Assembly (NCBI RefSeq): GCF_002994745.2 | Contig: NC_037090.1 | Location: 5,453,501-5,517,500 of the forward strand | DNA length: 64,000 nucleotides | Origin: Rosa chinensis | Lineage: Eukaryota > Streptophyta > Magnoliopsida > Rosales > Rosaceae | Direction: 5' to 3' | Shown: positions 1 to 12,285 of the stretch, one piece after another | How positions within the stretch are numbered: the first letter of the stretch is position 1 | Layout: each line of letters starts with the position of its first letter | Notes under the pieces: generated by a model | Database searches by the model: none | The model's input: only the letters and a program-made list of their open reading frames with translations | What the model was told of the DNA's origin: nothing | Translations under genes and position numbers: made by a program

Positions 1-2760
1 TGTTTAGACAATGATGTACCAAGTTGAGTTTTGATCGAATTCCTATGGTAAAAGTATTCTTCTTTGGAATGTTTGTGTAGTTTATGATATGAAATTCTGG
101 AATGGTCAATCAGCATTATATTTGACGTTCTTACTACTTGTTTGTTTTGTTTCTTGGTCTTTGGACATTGCCATGGAACAAGCCTTTGAGCCATAATCTG
201 CTGGAATTGTTCGAAGTATGAACATAAATTATAGTATTCTTTGTGTTTTCTTCTTACAAAGCTTTACGGTAAATAAAGCTGCATCATGTGTTTGCCTATT
301 AAAAGTTGTTGCTCAAATGAAAAAGCTGTTTGAAACTAGCACTTGAGCCATACTTGCAGAAATTCTCTACTCTGTGCACAGCAAATTATATTCGCAATTT
401 TACTCTTTTCCTTAAATGCTTTCTCGTATCAAGTTCTCAATTTGGTACATATGACGTTGTGTTTTAGTATGAAAAGTCTTATTTGAAATACACTCTTGTA
501 TCAAGTTCGTTGAAGCAAACTTGGAACCAAAACTTTCATTATTGGGCCTATATTAAAACAAAGTTCTTTTCTTTCTCTTTTCTACACCCTTTGAATGTTA
601 CGAATGATGTTTTGACTTACCTTGCACAACGTTTGAAACAAAGCTTCTCAAATTGTGGAATTTACTTGAATCAAAGTACGGGTAAACTTTTCCTTTGTTG
701 TATCTCATCGAAGGTTTAGCTATGCCTATGGAAACCAACCATTACTTCAACATACACGGTTTATATGTTTACTGATTTGGCTTTTCATTAAATTTTCTAT
801 GGATTATTTACTTGAGATCAAATTTTACTCCCTGATCATGTCCCTTGTTATTCGCAAAATTCTACATCTTTGTTTCTTTTTCAGTTGGTATCTTTGCTCA
901 TCATTATATATATAGATAACTTGAGCATTTCGCTATAACACCAGAAAAGCTGATTTCTTTTACATATGCTTCTTGTTAGAGCCTCATTCCCTTCTCAATC
1001 TTCTATATAATCATGGTTGGTAGCTTTTATAAAGTAACCAATGTCTGTTGTCCTTGATTATTTCTTCTTGATCTTCAATATGTCATTTTGAATGATCAGT
1101 AATTCTCCAACTAGTAAAGGCTCTTGCTAATCGATCGTTTTCTTTTCCTGGTCTTTTGACATTGTTATGAAAGAAACTATATTGGTAGTCTTGTTCTCTC
1201 CTTCTAAAGCTTTGGTTGCTGCAACGATGCTATATATATATATTGATTCTGCATTGTTCAATCTTTCCTTGAAAATGCGGAAATTCCTTATAGAGGTTTG
1301 GGTCAAACATGAATTTAACCATCTTTTTCCGTTGTTGATTTACTGAAAACAAAGTCTTATTCTTTGAAATGCCTTACTTGCAGTCTTATGAATCCTATAT
1401 ATCTCCTTTTGCTAAAGGTCTGTCTATAGCAATGTTGATCAAGTGTTACTTTGAAACTCCAAGCTTATGTGTACTTACTGATTTGATCCTCACAAAAAGA
1501 ACTTGATATATTAAAGTTCTGTGTCTTGAAAGAAAACAGATTTAAGCTAAAGTGCCATTTCTGGGCAGCTTCCTATTACAGTTTGAAAAGGGATTTCGAG
1601 TTCTTATTGAAAATCCTTTGAACGATCAGTTTGGTTTGGAGAAACAGAAAGGTTTCATGGAAAGAAGGGATTGAATTCTTAATGGTTTTTTTTGGTTAGG
1701 CCCGGGAAAAGTTAAGTAGGGATTGTGCCTCCGTAGGGTGAAAGACCCAAAACCTGATTAGGATCCGCTTGTACGGGGTGTGCTCGGTGGCCTTAATACG
1801 AGCAATGGGCTCTAACCAGGATTTTAAGGGTTTTGAGAATCCAAGTTTCAGTATTTCGGAAACAGTTTCTGTTCTGGAAAGTTATAGCCGAGAAAGAAAG
1901 GATTTCAGAGATTCCTAAAGAGTTCTTTGAAGAGAAAAAGGCTTTATGGTTTTTACGTTATTCCTATCTGAATTCAAATGAGTTTTCTTTATCTACTGGA
2001 CTTGTTGTCAAGTGGTCTTTAATTACAGCCTTCTTCTCTTGTGGTTATTTATATCAAAGTGACTTATTCAAGTTGATAAATATTTGAGTATTGTTTCCTT
2101 GTCAATTTATATTACTTTGGATCTCTGGTTTTCTTTCACAAATGCAGCAGCAACTGTTGAGCTTTAACCTCAATTTGTAGTTATTTTTCTGATGCTAAAA
2201 AGTAATTAAAAGCATGTTTTCTGTCTTTCACTTTCTGGTGCATGCTGGGTTAGAAACTTAGTTATAAAAATTGTTTTGTCTTAGCTACTGAGCTTGTGAA
2301 GCTCATTCCCTATAGTCTTGTTGTTTTCAGGTAGTCCATGAGTGGACATTTAAGTGATATTCTGGAGCTTTCTTGAGTGGAAGATTGCTTGGTTTTACTT
2401 TGTGTTGGTGCGTTGGTCGTGCTTTATTTATTGATCAGATACATCTGTTCTCTTGGCTGGGATGCCTTGTCTTATTTGATTGGAGCTGTTTGACGTTGTG
2501 GTTATCAAGCTGCGAGGTGGTAGAATAGTTGGCTGGCTATGAAGTGATAACCTGGTGCAGCTTTCGATATTATAAGTGATGGATGATTTTGAAACTAAAC
2601 TTGCTTGTACAAAGTGTAGTGCTATGTTAAAGTTGTGTTTCAAGCTTTGTACATATTCTTCTAGATCTTTGAAAAGGAAATATATTTGAACTTCATGAGA
2701 TTTTTAATTCTCAAGTTCCATCATTGTTGCTAATAAAATGTTTCTTCCTCTAAAGACAAC
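1..2760 (+). other. AT-rich region, possible 3' end of a host gene (unproven)
   Basis: No protein domain is recognisable here; the short open frames (for example 1833-2087, 84 codons) match nothing I know. The strand is T-rich like plant intron or UTR sequence. A good acceptor (TTGTTGTTTTCAG) ends at about 2331 and is followed by a more mixed stretch without a long frame, then by AATAAA-like motifs near 2730. This could be the last, untranslated exon of a gene entering from the left, but without coding homology it is a guess. A compact GC-richer block at 1690-1820 stands out and is unidentified. Confidence 0.25.
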
Positions 2761-3093
2761 CCAACCAAAATTTTGGTGGTTACGTCTTTAGTTCCTTCTA
2801 AATGTCTTCAGGTTGGAAAAAAAAAAAAATTCTAGCAAACTTACATTTTCGACTTAATCCATCACTTTAATCATGCCTCAAGTTTGGGGTGTGACAAGTT
2901 TTGAGAACCTTTTTTGGGGAGCATTGGGATGGACAAAAGAAGCTTTCTACAAATTAGGTGGAAAGGAAACTACTGGGACAATATGAATATGTTGGTACAA
3001 ACCCTGTTATATATAACACAAATATGTGGTAGAGTATTGCTCACAAGATAAATCTTCCATAGATTCGGGTAATGTCTTGATATCCAAGAATGA
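2761..3093. other. Spacer, nothing recognised
   Basis: AT-rich sequence with an A-run near 2820. No coding, repeat or regulatory structure was recognised before the MITE that follows. Confidence 0.3.
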
Positions 3094-3101
3094 GATTCTT
3101 T

Positions 3102-3311
3102 GGGATTCAAATTTGCTCACCATTTTTATTTTGTGGTGATATCACCACTCAATTAAAACTTGCCACGTCATGTAGAATTAATTTAATACTTAAATTTATT
3201 TGTTTAATAAAACATTATGATTAACTATAATTATATTTTATAACACATGACAGTTTTATATTGAGTGGTGGTATCACCACCAAAGTATTGGTGGTGAGCA
3301 AATTTGAATCT
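3102..3311. mobile_element. hAT-like MITE, 8 bp target duplication
   Basis: A 210 bp non-coding element with long terminal inverted repeats. The left end reads GATTCAAATTTGCTCACCA and the right end is its inverse, with imperfect pairing (TGGTGATATCACCACTCAA) running about 55 bp inward. Perfect 8 bp direct repeats GATTCTTT flank it at 3094-3101 and 3312-3319. Eight-base duplications are typical of hAT elements; the family assignment rests on that alone. Confidence 0.75.
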
Positions 3312-3576
3312 GATTCTTTAAAGCAATGTCAATCACAATATTGTTGTATAATAAACCTACACACTAACCAATACCATTCGTGGCACTACTTTAGTACATA
3401 TATTCTCTGAAGGAAGTGTGGGACTCTGGGTATATGTGGCTTGGGAGATAATAATATATTGGGACAAACAACAAAAGTTAAAAAAACTAGATGTTTCTTA
3501 TTAGATGATAGGAACAGTTTTTTTTATTTTTAGAATGGATGATAGGAATAGTTAAATTATGTCAAACACGTACTAA

Positions 3577-3747
3577 GAGCAAGTTCACCTGTTGGGTCAC
3601 AAGATCACCCACTATTCACTGCTTTTTAGTATTAATTTCACCCTCTCGGTCACGAGCACAGTGTATTTCGTGACCCAGAGAATGAAAATATACACTAAAA
3701 AACAGTGAATAGTAGGTGACCCGATGACTCAATGGGTGAACTTGCTC
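3577..3747. mobile_element. Tourist-like MITE (PIF/Harbinger type)
   Basis: A 171 bp fold-back element with ends GAGCAAGTTCACC and GGTGAACTTGCTC, flanked by TAA on both sides (3574-3576 and 3748-3750). A three-base TWA duplication and a GAGCA-type end are typical of Tourist elements. It lies six bases from the LTR element that follows. Confidence 0.75.
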
Positions 3748-3757
3748 TAATGCCAAT

Positions 3758-4160
3758 TGTTAACATTAGAGATTCGAGGGGTCTCTAGTTAGCTTTAGAG
3801 AGAGAGACGCACACACGAGAAGTATAGTGGTTCGTCTCTGCCTTAGCGGGAGACTACGTCCACTTGAATATTGTACTATGTGTGTTTGGGATTACAAAGT
3901 GTGTAATGGAGTGATGTTTGAGTGTGAGGAGAGTTCCTTTTATAGGTGAAGGAAACCATCTCCTTTACATTTTCTTAGATGTGAGATGTAGAAATCACTA
4001 TTCTAGTCTATAAAGCATGTACCGTAGCGTAGCTTGAACGTAGGGCTACGGGATGCATGTCACGGTTGGGCCTCATCATGGCTTGTGGGTGTCCCAAAGA
4101 GGGTGTTACTTATGCTTGGTGATGTAGCAAATCCTCCATGCATAGTGAGAGGTATCTACA
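3758..4160 (-). repeat. LTR (3' LTR, element on minus strand), 403 bp
   Basis: Begins TGTTAACATT and ends TATCTACA. It is near-identical to 7366-7792 but lacks about 24 bp near 4020 (GTACCGTAGCG in place of a longer block). Confidence 0.85.
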
Positions 4161-4699
4161 AGTCCCCGAAGTCCCCAAGTAAGAGAAGTTTCTTAGTTAG
4201 GGAGTTATAATCATGAAGTCATCAAGCATAAGTAACCGGGCGGCACAGAGCCCCTACAAGTCCCCGAACTCCATAAGCAAGAAGGGACTCGTTAACCTGC
4301 ACAATAAAGACAAAATGACGCATATGGAGAATGCTTGTTGTATTCAGCAACGTATGTGAGTTGCACTGATATGCATTGGCATATAATGTACGAGGTGCAT
4401 GATACTCGAGAACACATATAGTTGTGAGTAAACGGATTGCATATGATAAATCCGTGATGCGTGCAAGAAAACGAACGAGATCGAGTTTGACGAGGTTACA
4501 CTTGGTGTAAGTCGCATGAGTGCCATGAAGGCAAGCGTTTGTAATTCGTGAATGATGAATATGCAAACGCTTGTGTTTGTTTGGTTGTCGCTCGTATTAA
4601 TGGAACGCGAAAAGAATTCGATTTGTCGCGAGCGACAAATGGTAGAAAAATTCAATGTTCCATTAATGTGTATGATGTTGAGTGGATATGAGTGTAAAG

Positions 4700-5330
4700 G
4701 TTAGGAATGCCGGAAGGCAAGAGCGTGAAAGCTCGGGGGTGCCGGGAAGGCATAAGGGTTGCCGGGAAGGCGTGAGTGGGAAGCCCGAGGGTTTCAGGGA
4801 AGGCCTGAGCGGGAAGCTCGAGGGTTGCCTGGAAGGCATGAGAGGGAAGCTCGAGGGATGCTGAGAAGTCGTTAGCGGAAGCTCTGGGGTGCCGCGAAGG
4901 CGAGAGCGGGAAGCTCTGGGGTTGCTGGGAAGGCATGAGTGGGAAGCTCGGAGGTGCCATGAAGGCGAGAGCGGAAGCTTGTGAAAGGGAAGCTCGGGGG
5001 TGCCACAAAGACGAGAGCGGGAAGCTCTGGGGTTGCAGCGAAGGCATGAGTGGAAGCTGTGAGTTTCCGGGAAGGCATGAAAGGAAGCTCGGGGGTGCCA
5101 CGAAGGCGAGTTGCCGCAAAGGCATGAGCGGAAAGCTCGAGTGTGCCGCTAAGGAGTGAGCGGAAGCTCGGGGTTGCGGCGAAGGCGTGAGCGAAAGCTC
5201 GATGATGCCGCTAAGGTGAGAACGTTAAAGCTCGGAGATGCCGCTGAGGCAGAGCGTGAAAGCTCAAGGATGCCGCTGAGGCATTAACGGGTAGCTCGAA
5301 GGTGATGCTGTGTGGCATGAGCATAACCGT
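4700..5330. repeat. Tandem array, about 33 bp unit, inside the LTR element
   Basis: About 18-20 imperfect copies of a GC-rich unit with a core like GGGAAGCTCGGGGGTGCC followed by GGAAGGCATGAGC. The arrays keep several frames open on both strands, which creates spurious ORFs; nothing suggests translation. Confidence 0.85.
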
Positions 5331-6429
5331 TGCTAATTATGCTGGGCTGTATGTACAAGTCCCCGAAGTCCCCAGTCAAGGAGGGTTTTCAGCGGAGTTG
5401 ACACCAAAGCGTGGCTTTGTGCCATATTGCGAGCATAATTAGTGCAAGAGCGTCATCCATCTAGAATTGGTCAGAGCGAACGCTTATGCCCTTTCGGGTG
5501 GGCCCCTGCTAGGCCCTTCAAGGACTCCCCAACTCCTGGCTATAGACCTCCGTATAGTCGAAAAATTGTTTGATAAGGGGAGCTGCGTATGAGCAATAGG
5601 TGTTAGGTAGTGAACCTAATCTTTGATACCCAAGCGTTGGGGGTTAATAGCCAGATCAATGGCTGCCGTGGGCTACGTTAACCGGTCCCTTTACTCTTTC
5701 TCGGAGGAGAAAAACTTGATTGCAATGCCGCGTAGCGGTCATTGTCATTATGAGGTGTTGCCTTACCGCTTGGCAGTTGGTCGTGAACCATAGACTAGTG
5801 GAGCCTTTAGACCCGTTTAGGTTTCCTTCCCGTGGGGAGGTTTTGACAAAATATGGTGGCCAAGAGGCTAGACAAAATATTTTACATATAGTGTACATGT
5901 AAACCTTGCTAATTGCATGGATAACAAATAAGTATGGCATAGTTAGTCTAAGTAAGCATCACATGTTTATTTAATTGAGTTACAATTAAATAGAAGCATG
6001 GCATAGTTGTATAGCATGTACTTGTAGTAAAGTTGCTAATAACATTTTGTATTTTTGTAGACATGCTTAAGGATCATGGGGACATGTTAAGGTATAGCGA
6101 TAGTATGTAAGCTTAGTAGGTGTGCTACTAAAATTGACGCAAGTTGTAAGCATGCTTAAAGTCATGGAAGCATGTAAAAGCATATTAAGTGTGATATATT
6201 TGTAGGCATGCTTAAACGTAGTAAAAGCATGTAAAGGCATGACAATGTCTTTAATTGCAAGAGCGTAAAAGATAAGATATAGTTACTTATCTTATGCCGA
6301 TTTGGAGCGAGTTGGAGTTGGAATTGATATAAGTACCCAAATCCTGTTGGAGTTGTCCAAGCATGACGCTGCATGTGATCGGTGAATGACCGCAAATAGT
6401 TTGTTTTGGTCCTGAATGCCGTGGGCAAG

Positions 6430-7040
6430 GCACGGGATTGCAACTGATGCTGGGATCCTCATACTCCGCTGGGATTAAAGCTCTGCTGGGATTGGACTCC
6501 GCTGGGATTGAAGATCCGCTAGGATTGAACTTCGCTGGGATTGCAACTGATGCTGGGATCCTCATACTCAGCTGGGATTGGACTCCTCTGGGATTGAAGC
6601 TCCGCTGGGATACTCACTCCACTGGGATTGCAACTGATGCTGGGATCCTTACTCCGCTGAGATTGAAGCTCTGCTGGGATTGGACTTCGCTGAGATTGCA
6701 ACTGATGCTGGAATCCTCATACTCCGGTGGGATACTTACTTCGCTGGGATCCTCACTCGGTTGGGATTGAAGCTCCTCTGGGATTGGACTTCGCTGGGAT
6801 TGCAACTGATGTTGGGATCCTCATACTCCACTGAGATTAAGCTCCGCTGGGATCTCACTCTGCTGGGATCTCACTCTGCTGGGATTGAAGCTCCCCTAGG
6901 AACCTCACTCCGCTGGGATCTCACTCCGTTGGGATTGAAGCTCCGCTGGGATCCTCATTTCGCTGGGATTGTAGCTCCGCTGGGATTGAGGCTCTGCTGG
7001 GATTGAACTCCGCTGGGATCCTCATTCCACTGGGCTTGCA
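6430..7040. repeat. Tandem array, 17-18 bp CTCCGCTGGGATTGAAG units
   Basis: Some 35 degenerate copies of a short unit (CTCCGCTGGGATTGAAG, alternating with GGGATCCTCACTCCGC). Higher-order periods appear where TTGCAACTGATGCTGG recurs at about 6440, 6541, 6628, 6697 and 6802. Together with the first array it makes up much of the element's interior. Confidence 0.85.
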
Positions 7041-7365
7041 GCTCCTAGCATGATGTTGTTGTGAGAGGCCAGTGTGTCTCTTGACTTCGGCGGGCCGCAG
7101 AAGGTTGGACACCCAGGTTGCTAAAGTTTTTTTTTTTTTTTTTGAGTGGTGCAGCGTTGACCAACCTTGATTGGTTTTGATTGAGCTCAAGTTTTGAGTG
7201 GGTGTTGCTTTGACTTCGTTTTGACTTGAAACCCTGCAACTTTGCAAGCATTGGGAACAAATTTATGTTTGACTTTTTTTTTGTTACCGCCAAAGATGAA
7301 TAGCGGCGAATGTAAGGCTTGATTGAGAATACAAGGCAAGGAAGGCTGAGTGCTTCTAGCGCCAA

Positions 7366-7792
7366 TGTTAACGTTAGAGATCCGAGGGGTCTCTAGTTAG
7401 CTTTAGAGAGAGAGACATACACACACGAGAAGTATAGTGGTTCGTCTCCGCCTTAGCAGGAGACTATGTCCATTTGAATATTGTACTTTGTGTGTTTGGG
7501 ATTACAAAGTGTGTAATGGAGTGATGTTTAAGTGTGAGGAGAGTTCCTTTTATAGGTGAAGGAAGCCATCTCCTTTACATTTTCTTAGATGTGGGATGTA
7601 GAAATCACTATTCTAGTCTAGAAAGCATGTTTGTGAAGGCAACTTTGCAAGGCCGGGAAGATGGCTTGAACATAGGGCTACGGGATGCATGTCTCGGTTG
7701 GGCCTCACCATGGCTTGTGGGTGTCCCAAAGAGGGTGTTACTTATGCTTGGTGATGTAGCAAATCCTCCATACATAGTGAGAGGTATCTACA
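7366..7792 (-). repeat. LTR (5' LTR, element on minus strand), 427 bp
   Basis: Partner of 3758-4160; begins TGTTAACGTT and ends TATCTACA. It includes a CCTTTTATAGG segment that may hold the promoter region. Confidence 0.85.
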
Positions 7793-7797
7793 CCAAT

Positions 7798-8977
7798 AAA
7801 AGGAAAAATCTTCTAAAAAGATAGATCGGGAAACTCCCAATCAATAAAATATATTTAGAAAGAGCCAAAACATAAAATTTAGAAGTTAACGAGCTGGATT
7901 GAATCCCGCCACAATGCAATCAGGGATTAAATGTTTGAGTTAATATCAGATCTGGTGCAGAACCTAAGAATGGAGAGGGAATATATTTGGAACATGATAA
8001 AAAAAAAACTATAGGGTTATAGCTCTCCAAAACTCAAAAGTAGAATGATATCCAAGAAGACAAGCACAACAGATCATGAAGAAACTGCAGTAGTGGTAAG
8101 CAATTATATAATTCTATCTTCTGAAAAGTAGATCCTTCATTGTGAACACTACAATACTTGGTTATCTTCTAAAAATACAGTAATGGTAAATCATTGTCCG
8201 GTCTATATTCTGAAAAGTTGATCCCTTATTGTGAACACTGCAGTACTTAGTTATCTTCTAAAAATACAGTACTGGTAAATCATTGTCCGGTCTATATTCT
8301 GAAAATTAGATTCCTTATTGACTTATTGTGAACACTGCAGAACTTGGTTACCAATTGCTTTGTCCAAGATCCCATTAAAGGTTAATTGAAATCACTGTGA
8401 ACACTAACTTATATTGAATCAAAGTTTGTTCTATCTAATTACATAAGGGATCTTCCCAGGGCTAATCAATTGTATTATTCTTTGTTAGTAAGCTATAAGG
8501 GAAAAGTAATTGGTCAATCTATAAGGATTCAGTGTTGTATACTGGTTGGTTCTTGGATTGTGATTAGAGGAAGCTGGTCTGAAAGTATAATCATGTATTG
8601 TTGGCTTATTTTGTTGCTTTGTGGCAGATGAGTAATCCAACCAAAATAAAGAAACAACTTTGACTTCAAATCCGGAATAAGAATCAGAGTTTCGTTTTCA
8701 ATAAGGAATGATGAACAATAGTTATTTGAATGTGATTACATTCCCAGTGTGTTTTCTAGTTTTTGTAGTTATGCATATATATATATATATATATGTATTT
8801 TTTTTCAATTGGTTTATGAGAAGTCTAATTATAGAACTAGCAGTAGTTACTAAGTACGAAAGTAGTATTGCAGAACAAATTAGTTAGATGATATGCTAAT
8901 TGCTGTATAATATAAGCACAACTAATGTGATAGGATCTCTCAAAATGCAAATGTGATATTCATAGGTGTCATCACTT
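7798..8977. other. Spacer with an 89 bp tandem repeat and an AT run
   Basis: No gene seen. From about 8110 to 8340 a unit containing TCATTGTCCGGTCTATATTC and AACACTGCAGTACTT repeats about 2.6 times with an 89 bp period (8191 versus 8280). A TA dinucleotide run lies at about 8772-8794. Confidence 0.5.
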
Positions 8978-11634
8978 ATGGAGTTCAATACGGAGCCTCT
9001 AAGCAATGACAAAGAGACTGCTCAATCTTTGCTTGACATACAACAAACTAACAGAAGTAATGAGTTTCATAATATGGTTGCGATTGTGAATGAGTTTACG
9101 GATGGCTAGAACTCTGAAGCTAAAGAGGATGACAGCTTTAATTTGCGTGGAGCAAATAGGCCAAATTGGGCAAAAGGAGGAAATGTGGAATACTTGAAGT
9201 TCAATGATGAAGGGAAAGCTATGGAGCCAGAAGCAACTGTTGCAAGATGGCAACGATACATTGGCATGAAGACCACAGATCATAGGTTGTTTCAACTCAA
9301 TGTCTTTGATTGGCGCGAATTCCATAAAGGAAAGAAACTAGATGAGGCATGGGATGCAATCAGGGTAATCATAATTACCTACTTAAGTGTTAGTTTATAA
9401 TTTTAACTATGACATTCTGATTAGTTTAAAGTTTAATCATTTATAACTTCATAATCTAATAACATTTTTTGTATATGTGTAATATTAGAGAACTCTTGAT
9501 TGGTCGGACCCCGAAACTCAAAGGAAGAGTGGGAGGATAAGGTTTGTGGTAGAGAGGAAGTTGAATGATCATTGGAAGACATTTAAGGCGAAACTTCGGA
9601 AAGTATGGTATACCCCAAATGTTGGCACTAAAGAGCGTTTTAAATGCAAAGATGGGAGGGTAAGTAAAATGCAATGGATTGCACTAGTTGACCATTGGGA
9701 AGATAAAAAGGAACATGTATGTCTATGGGATGCTTAATCTTTTGATATGGTTGTGTGATATTTGTCCCCAAACATGAACTTTACTGCTATAACTGTGCAG
9801 TAGTAGCAAGGACTGAATATATCTATGTTATATGAAATATACAAAAGTATGGGTAGTTTATAAACTACTTACTGTAATATATTGAACCTTGATGCAGTGG
9901 CGTTTTATTGTGAACAAGAAGAGTCGAGCAAAGCGTAGGACGATGCACACAACTGGCACAAAGACATTTGTAGAGATCAGGAACAAATATGTAGGTCATT
10001 ATCATGTTATTGCATAGCCATACATATTGAATTAATATGCAAAGTGTTACATATAAGAGTCATTGGAGCTGCCATATATGAACTTAGTCACTCTAGCAGC
10101 AAAAGAGAACGAATTAAATTACGAGTATCTACTGTGAGAGAATGTACTAGTTGTGAGAGAATGTAAGTAGCAGGTCTTAATCTGTGGCAATGTAAAAGTA
10201 TACATATATGGTGAAAATTTGAAAATAGCATGATATATAGTACCAAAACTTTGTATTACAAACGTATGCTGTATGAAAGAAAATTTTGGAGGGATGCTAA
10301 GACGAATGCACACGTACTAAGAATTTTAGCACTTGTACTACCAGTAGGAGGGCTTGGTTCAGTAAAAATTGGGGTTGTTATTTAAAGGTATTGTCCAGCT
10401 AACTAGCCTCAATGACTGAATAACGTTTGCTTATTTTGATCTTGAAATTTAATTGGTTTGTGATAAACTGGTTTATCTTATTTCATTTCTCAAGATATTT
10501 TTTGTATTGCCTCAAGTAGATTGTTATTGGTAATCATGTTATGAAGGACCTCTTTTATTCCAAGTTGTTTGGTTTCATAATTAATACTGATTACCATTTG
10601 TCTTATGTAATTGCTTGATTTTCAATTTTCACTTGCCTTGATCATGAAGTATCATACAGTACATTCTTTTAGCAATGTTATGCTCTTAAAACATGCAAGA
10701 CCTTAATCACTATTTGCATACGAGCTAACTATTACTTGTTGCAACTTTCTTTTTTAGTGTTTCCAATGAAATATGAAGGGCTGTTGCAGGGTGTTATTTA
10801 CTTGTCCTTCATGGTTCAACATTAATGGTCATATTTTTTTTTTATATTTGTTTTTCTTAATTAGATATTTAGATTCTTGGTTCAAATGTATGTAGAAAAA
10901 AGAAAATAGAGGTGTAAACCCAGACTGCTGCAAAATGTTTGAGCTTACCCATGTCCACGACTCTGAAAAACCTCATGAACCAAATTCTAAACAAGCTATT
11001 GTAAGCATCAAATGTGTCTTCTTCAGATATTATTTTCAAGTTCTTAAGTGTACTCAACATTGATATTGTACTTGCTGTGATAAGTTGTACCAATTGTTTG
11101 ATATAGGCTTTAATGAAGGACAAGATTAACAAGATGAAGACTACATAGAGGGCATCCCAACTTCCAGAGGTTCTTAATGATTTTGAAATCAATGAAGTAT
11201 ATGCGTCTGTTCTTGGAAAAGAGACACGTGGAGTGGTGCGAGGATTTGGCATTGGAGTCGGACCAGAACAAGTTCCTGGTGTACTAGTGCAGAAAAGAGG
11301 TGTTCGTTTAGAGGTACAAGCACTTAGAGAACAACATGAGGCTGAGATTGAAATGATTCGGAAGGAGAGCGAAGAAAAGGAAGATAAGCTTAGGGAGCAA
11401 ATGTACAAACAAACTGTGGCCACAAAAGATAAATTCAAAAATATGGAGATTGCAATGAAAAAACAGGAAGCTCTTATGATGGTGTTACTTGAGGCATATG
11501 AGTCAAGTGATATGCTTGCTGCAGCTTTAAGAATGAAGGGAGGTTCTCTCCAACCATCGATGAGCCACACTCAATCTTCATATGAGCAGAACTTGGACGA
11601 TGTTTACATACCACAGTGCTCTGAAGAATTGTAG
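8978..11634 (+). pseudogene. Plant transposase-family gene (Ptta/En/Spm, Transposase_24-like), decayed
   Basis: Five exons join in frame: about 8978-9364, 9489-9716, 9898-9990, 10896-11000 and 11107-11634, each with plausible GT/AG borders. The product matches the Ptta/En/Spm plant transposase family. Exon 1 has an NWAKGGNVEYLKFN stretch, exon 3 the family's basic TMHTTGTKTFVEIRNKY block, exon 4 a MFELTHVH block. Exon 5 has NEVYASVLGKETRGVVRGFG, which resembles the family's conserved VLGxERxGRVRGxG signature, then a long charged coiled coil. Two in-frame TAG codons break it, at 9107-9109 and 11146-11148, so full-length protein is not expected. No CACTA termini were found around it. It could be an old CACTA remnant or a captured copy. 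Confidence 0.65.
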
Positions 11635-11637
11635 CAG

Positions 11638-12285
11638 CAAGTTACCACAAATTGAGGCACAGTACTTCAAGCTTCACCTTTTGGTTAGTAACAATTGTGC
11701 TTAAGGTCTTTGTGCTTTTGTTGTTTTGGACTTAATCTATGATCTCTCTAGTATATTGGTGGTAGCTACCTGATCATGGATTAGTGCGCAGAGGCTCTTA
11801 AGTTTAGCTTCATGGTTTCAATTTAGGTTTTGGATGTATATTTGTGAAGTCTAATTTAGTCTGTGTATAGTAGTACTGTTCAACTACTATTTGGACACTG
11901 GTAGTTTGTGTAATACCTAGGGTGGTTAATGTAATATAAAAGTATTAAATGAAGGATGTGGTACGTTTTTATTATTAAATTTGTTTTTTTTTTATATGTA
12001 TTTTGAATGAAAGTCACGAACCAATTTGGTTTTGTGTCCAGAATGGAAAAGCTTTACAACAAATTCGGAATTAACCAACAAAAAAAGAAAATTAAATATA
12101 TATATATATATATATATATTTACGGAACCCACCAGATGGTGTAATTAAATTAAAAAGAAGCAATTATCTTTAAATTGCTAGACACACACTTTCGTGGGTT
12201 AATCTTACATGGCCCACCTTTCTTATAAACTGATTGTAGCCGACGGATTGATAAAAACGTGACTGATGTAAACAAAGCAACTGGG
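11638..12285. other. Spacer, AT-rich
   Basis: No gene seen. Holds an (AT)n run at about 12092-12120 and T-rich sequence; it ends where a truncated gypsy gag begins. Confidence 0.35.

Larger units (their letters stand above)
3758..7792 (-). mobile_element. Non-autonomous gypsy-type (Tat/LARD-like) LTR element
   Basis: Two LTRs (3758-4160 and 7366-7792) bound the element, with a perfect 5 bp TSD CCAAT at 3753-3757 and 7793-7797. Orientation is minus: inside the right LTR the reverse strand reads TTGGCGCTAGAAGCAC, a TGGCGC-type primer-binding site, and inside the left LTR it has a polypurine-like tract (CTTGGGGACTTCGGGGACTTG at 4161-4181). The 3.2 kb interior encodes no gag or pol. It holds two tandem-repeat arrays and extra copies of the polypurine-like motif. 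The LTRs differ by a 24 bp indel and scattered substitutions, so the insertion is not brand new. It would need proteins from an autonomous relative to move. Confidence 0.85.

Noticed and set aside
4652..5159. Several open frames on both strands (for example 157 codons, minus)
   Set aside because: They are read-throughs of the 33 bp tandem array inside a non-autonomous LTR element; the peptides are repetitive with no known domain.
6438..7247. Overlapping repetitive frames on both strands
   Set aside because: Products of the CTCCGCTGGGATTGAAG array; frame openness comes from unit length and composition.
10869..11570. A 233-codon minus-strand frame
   Set aside because: It is the antisense shadow of the conserved plus-strand transposase-family exon 5 and of exon 4.
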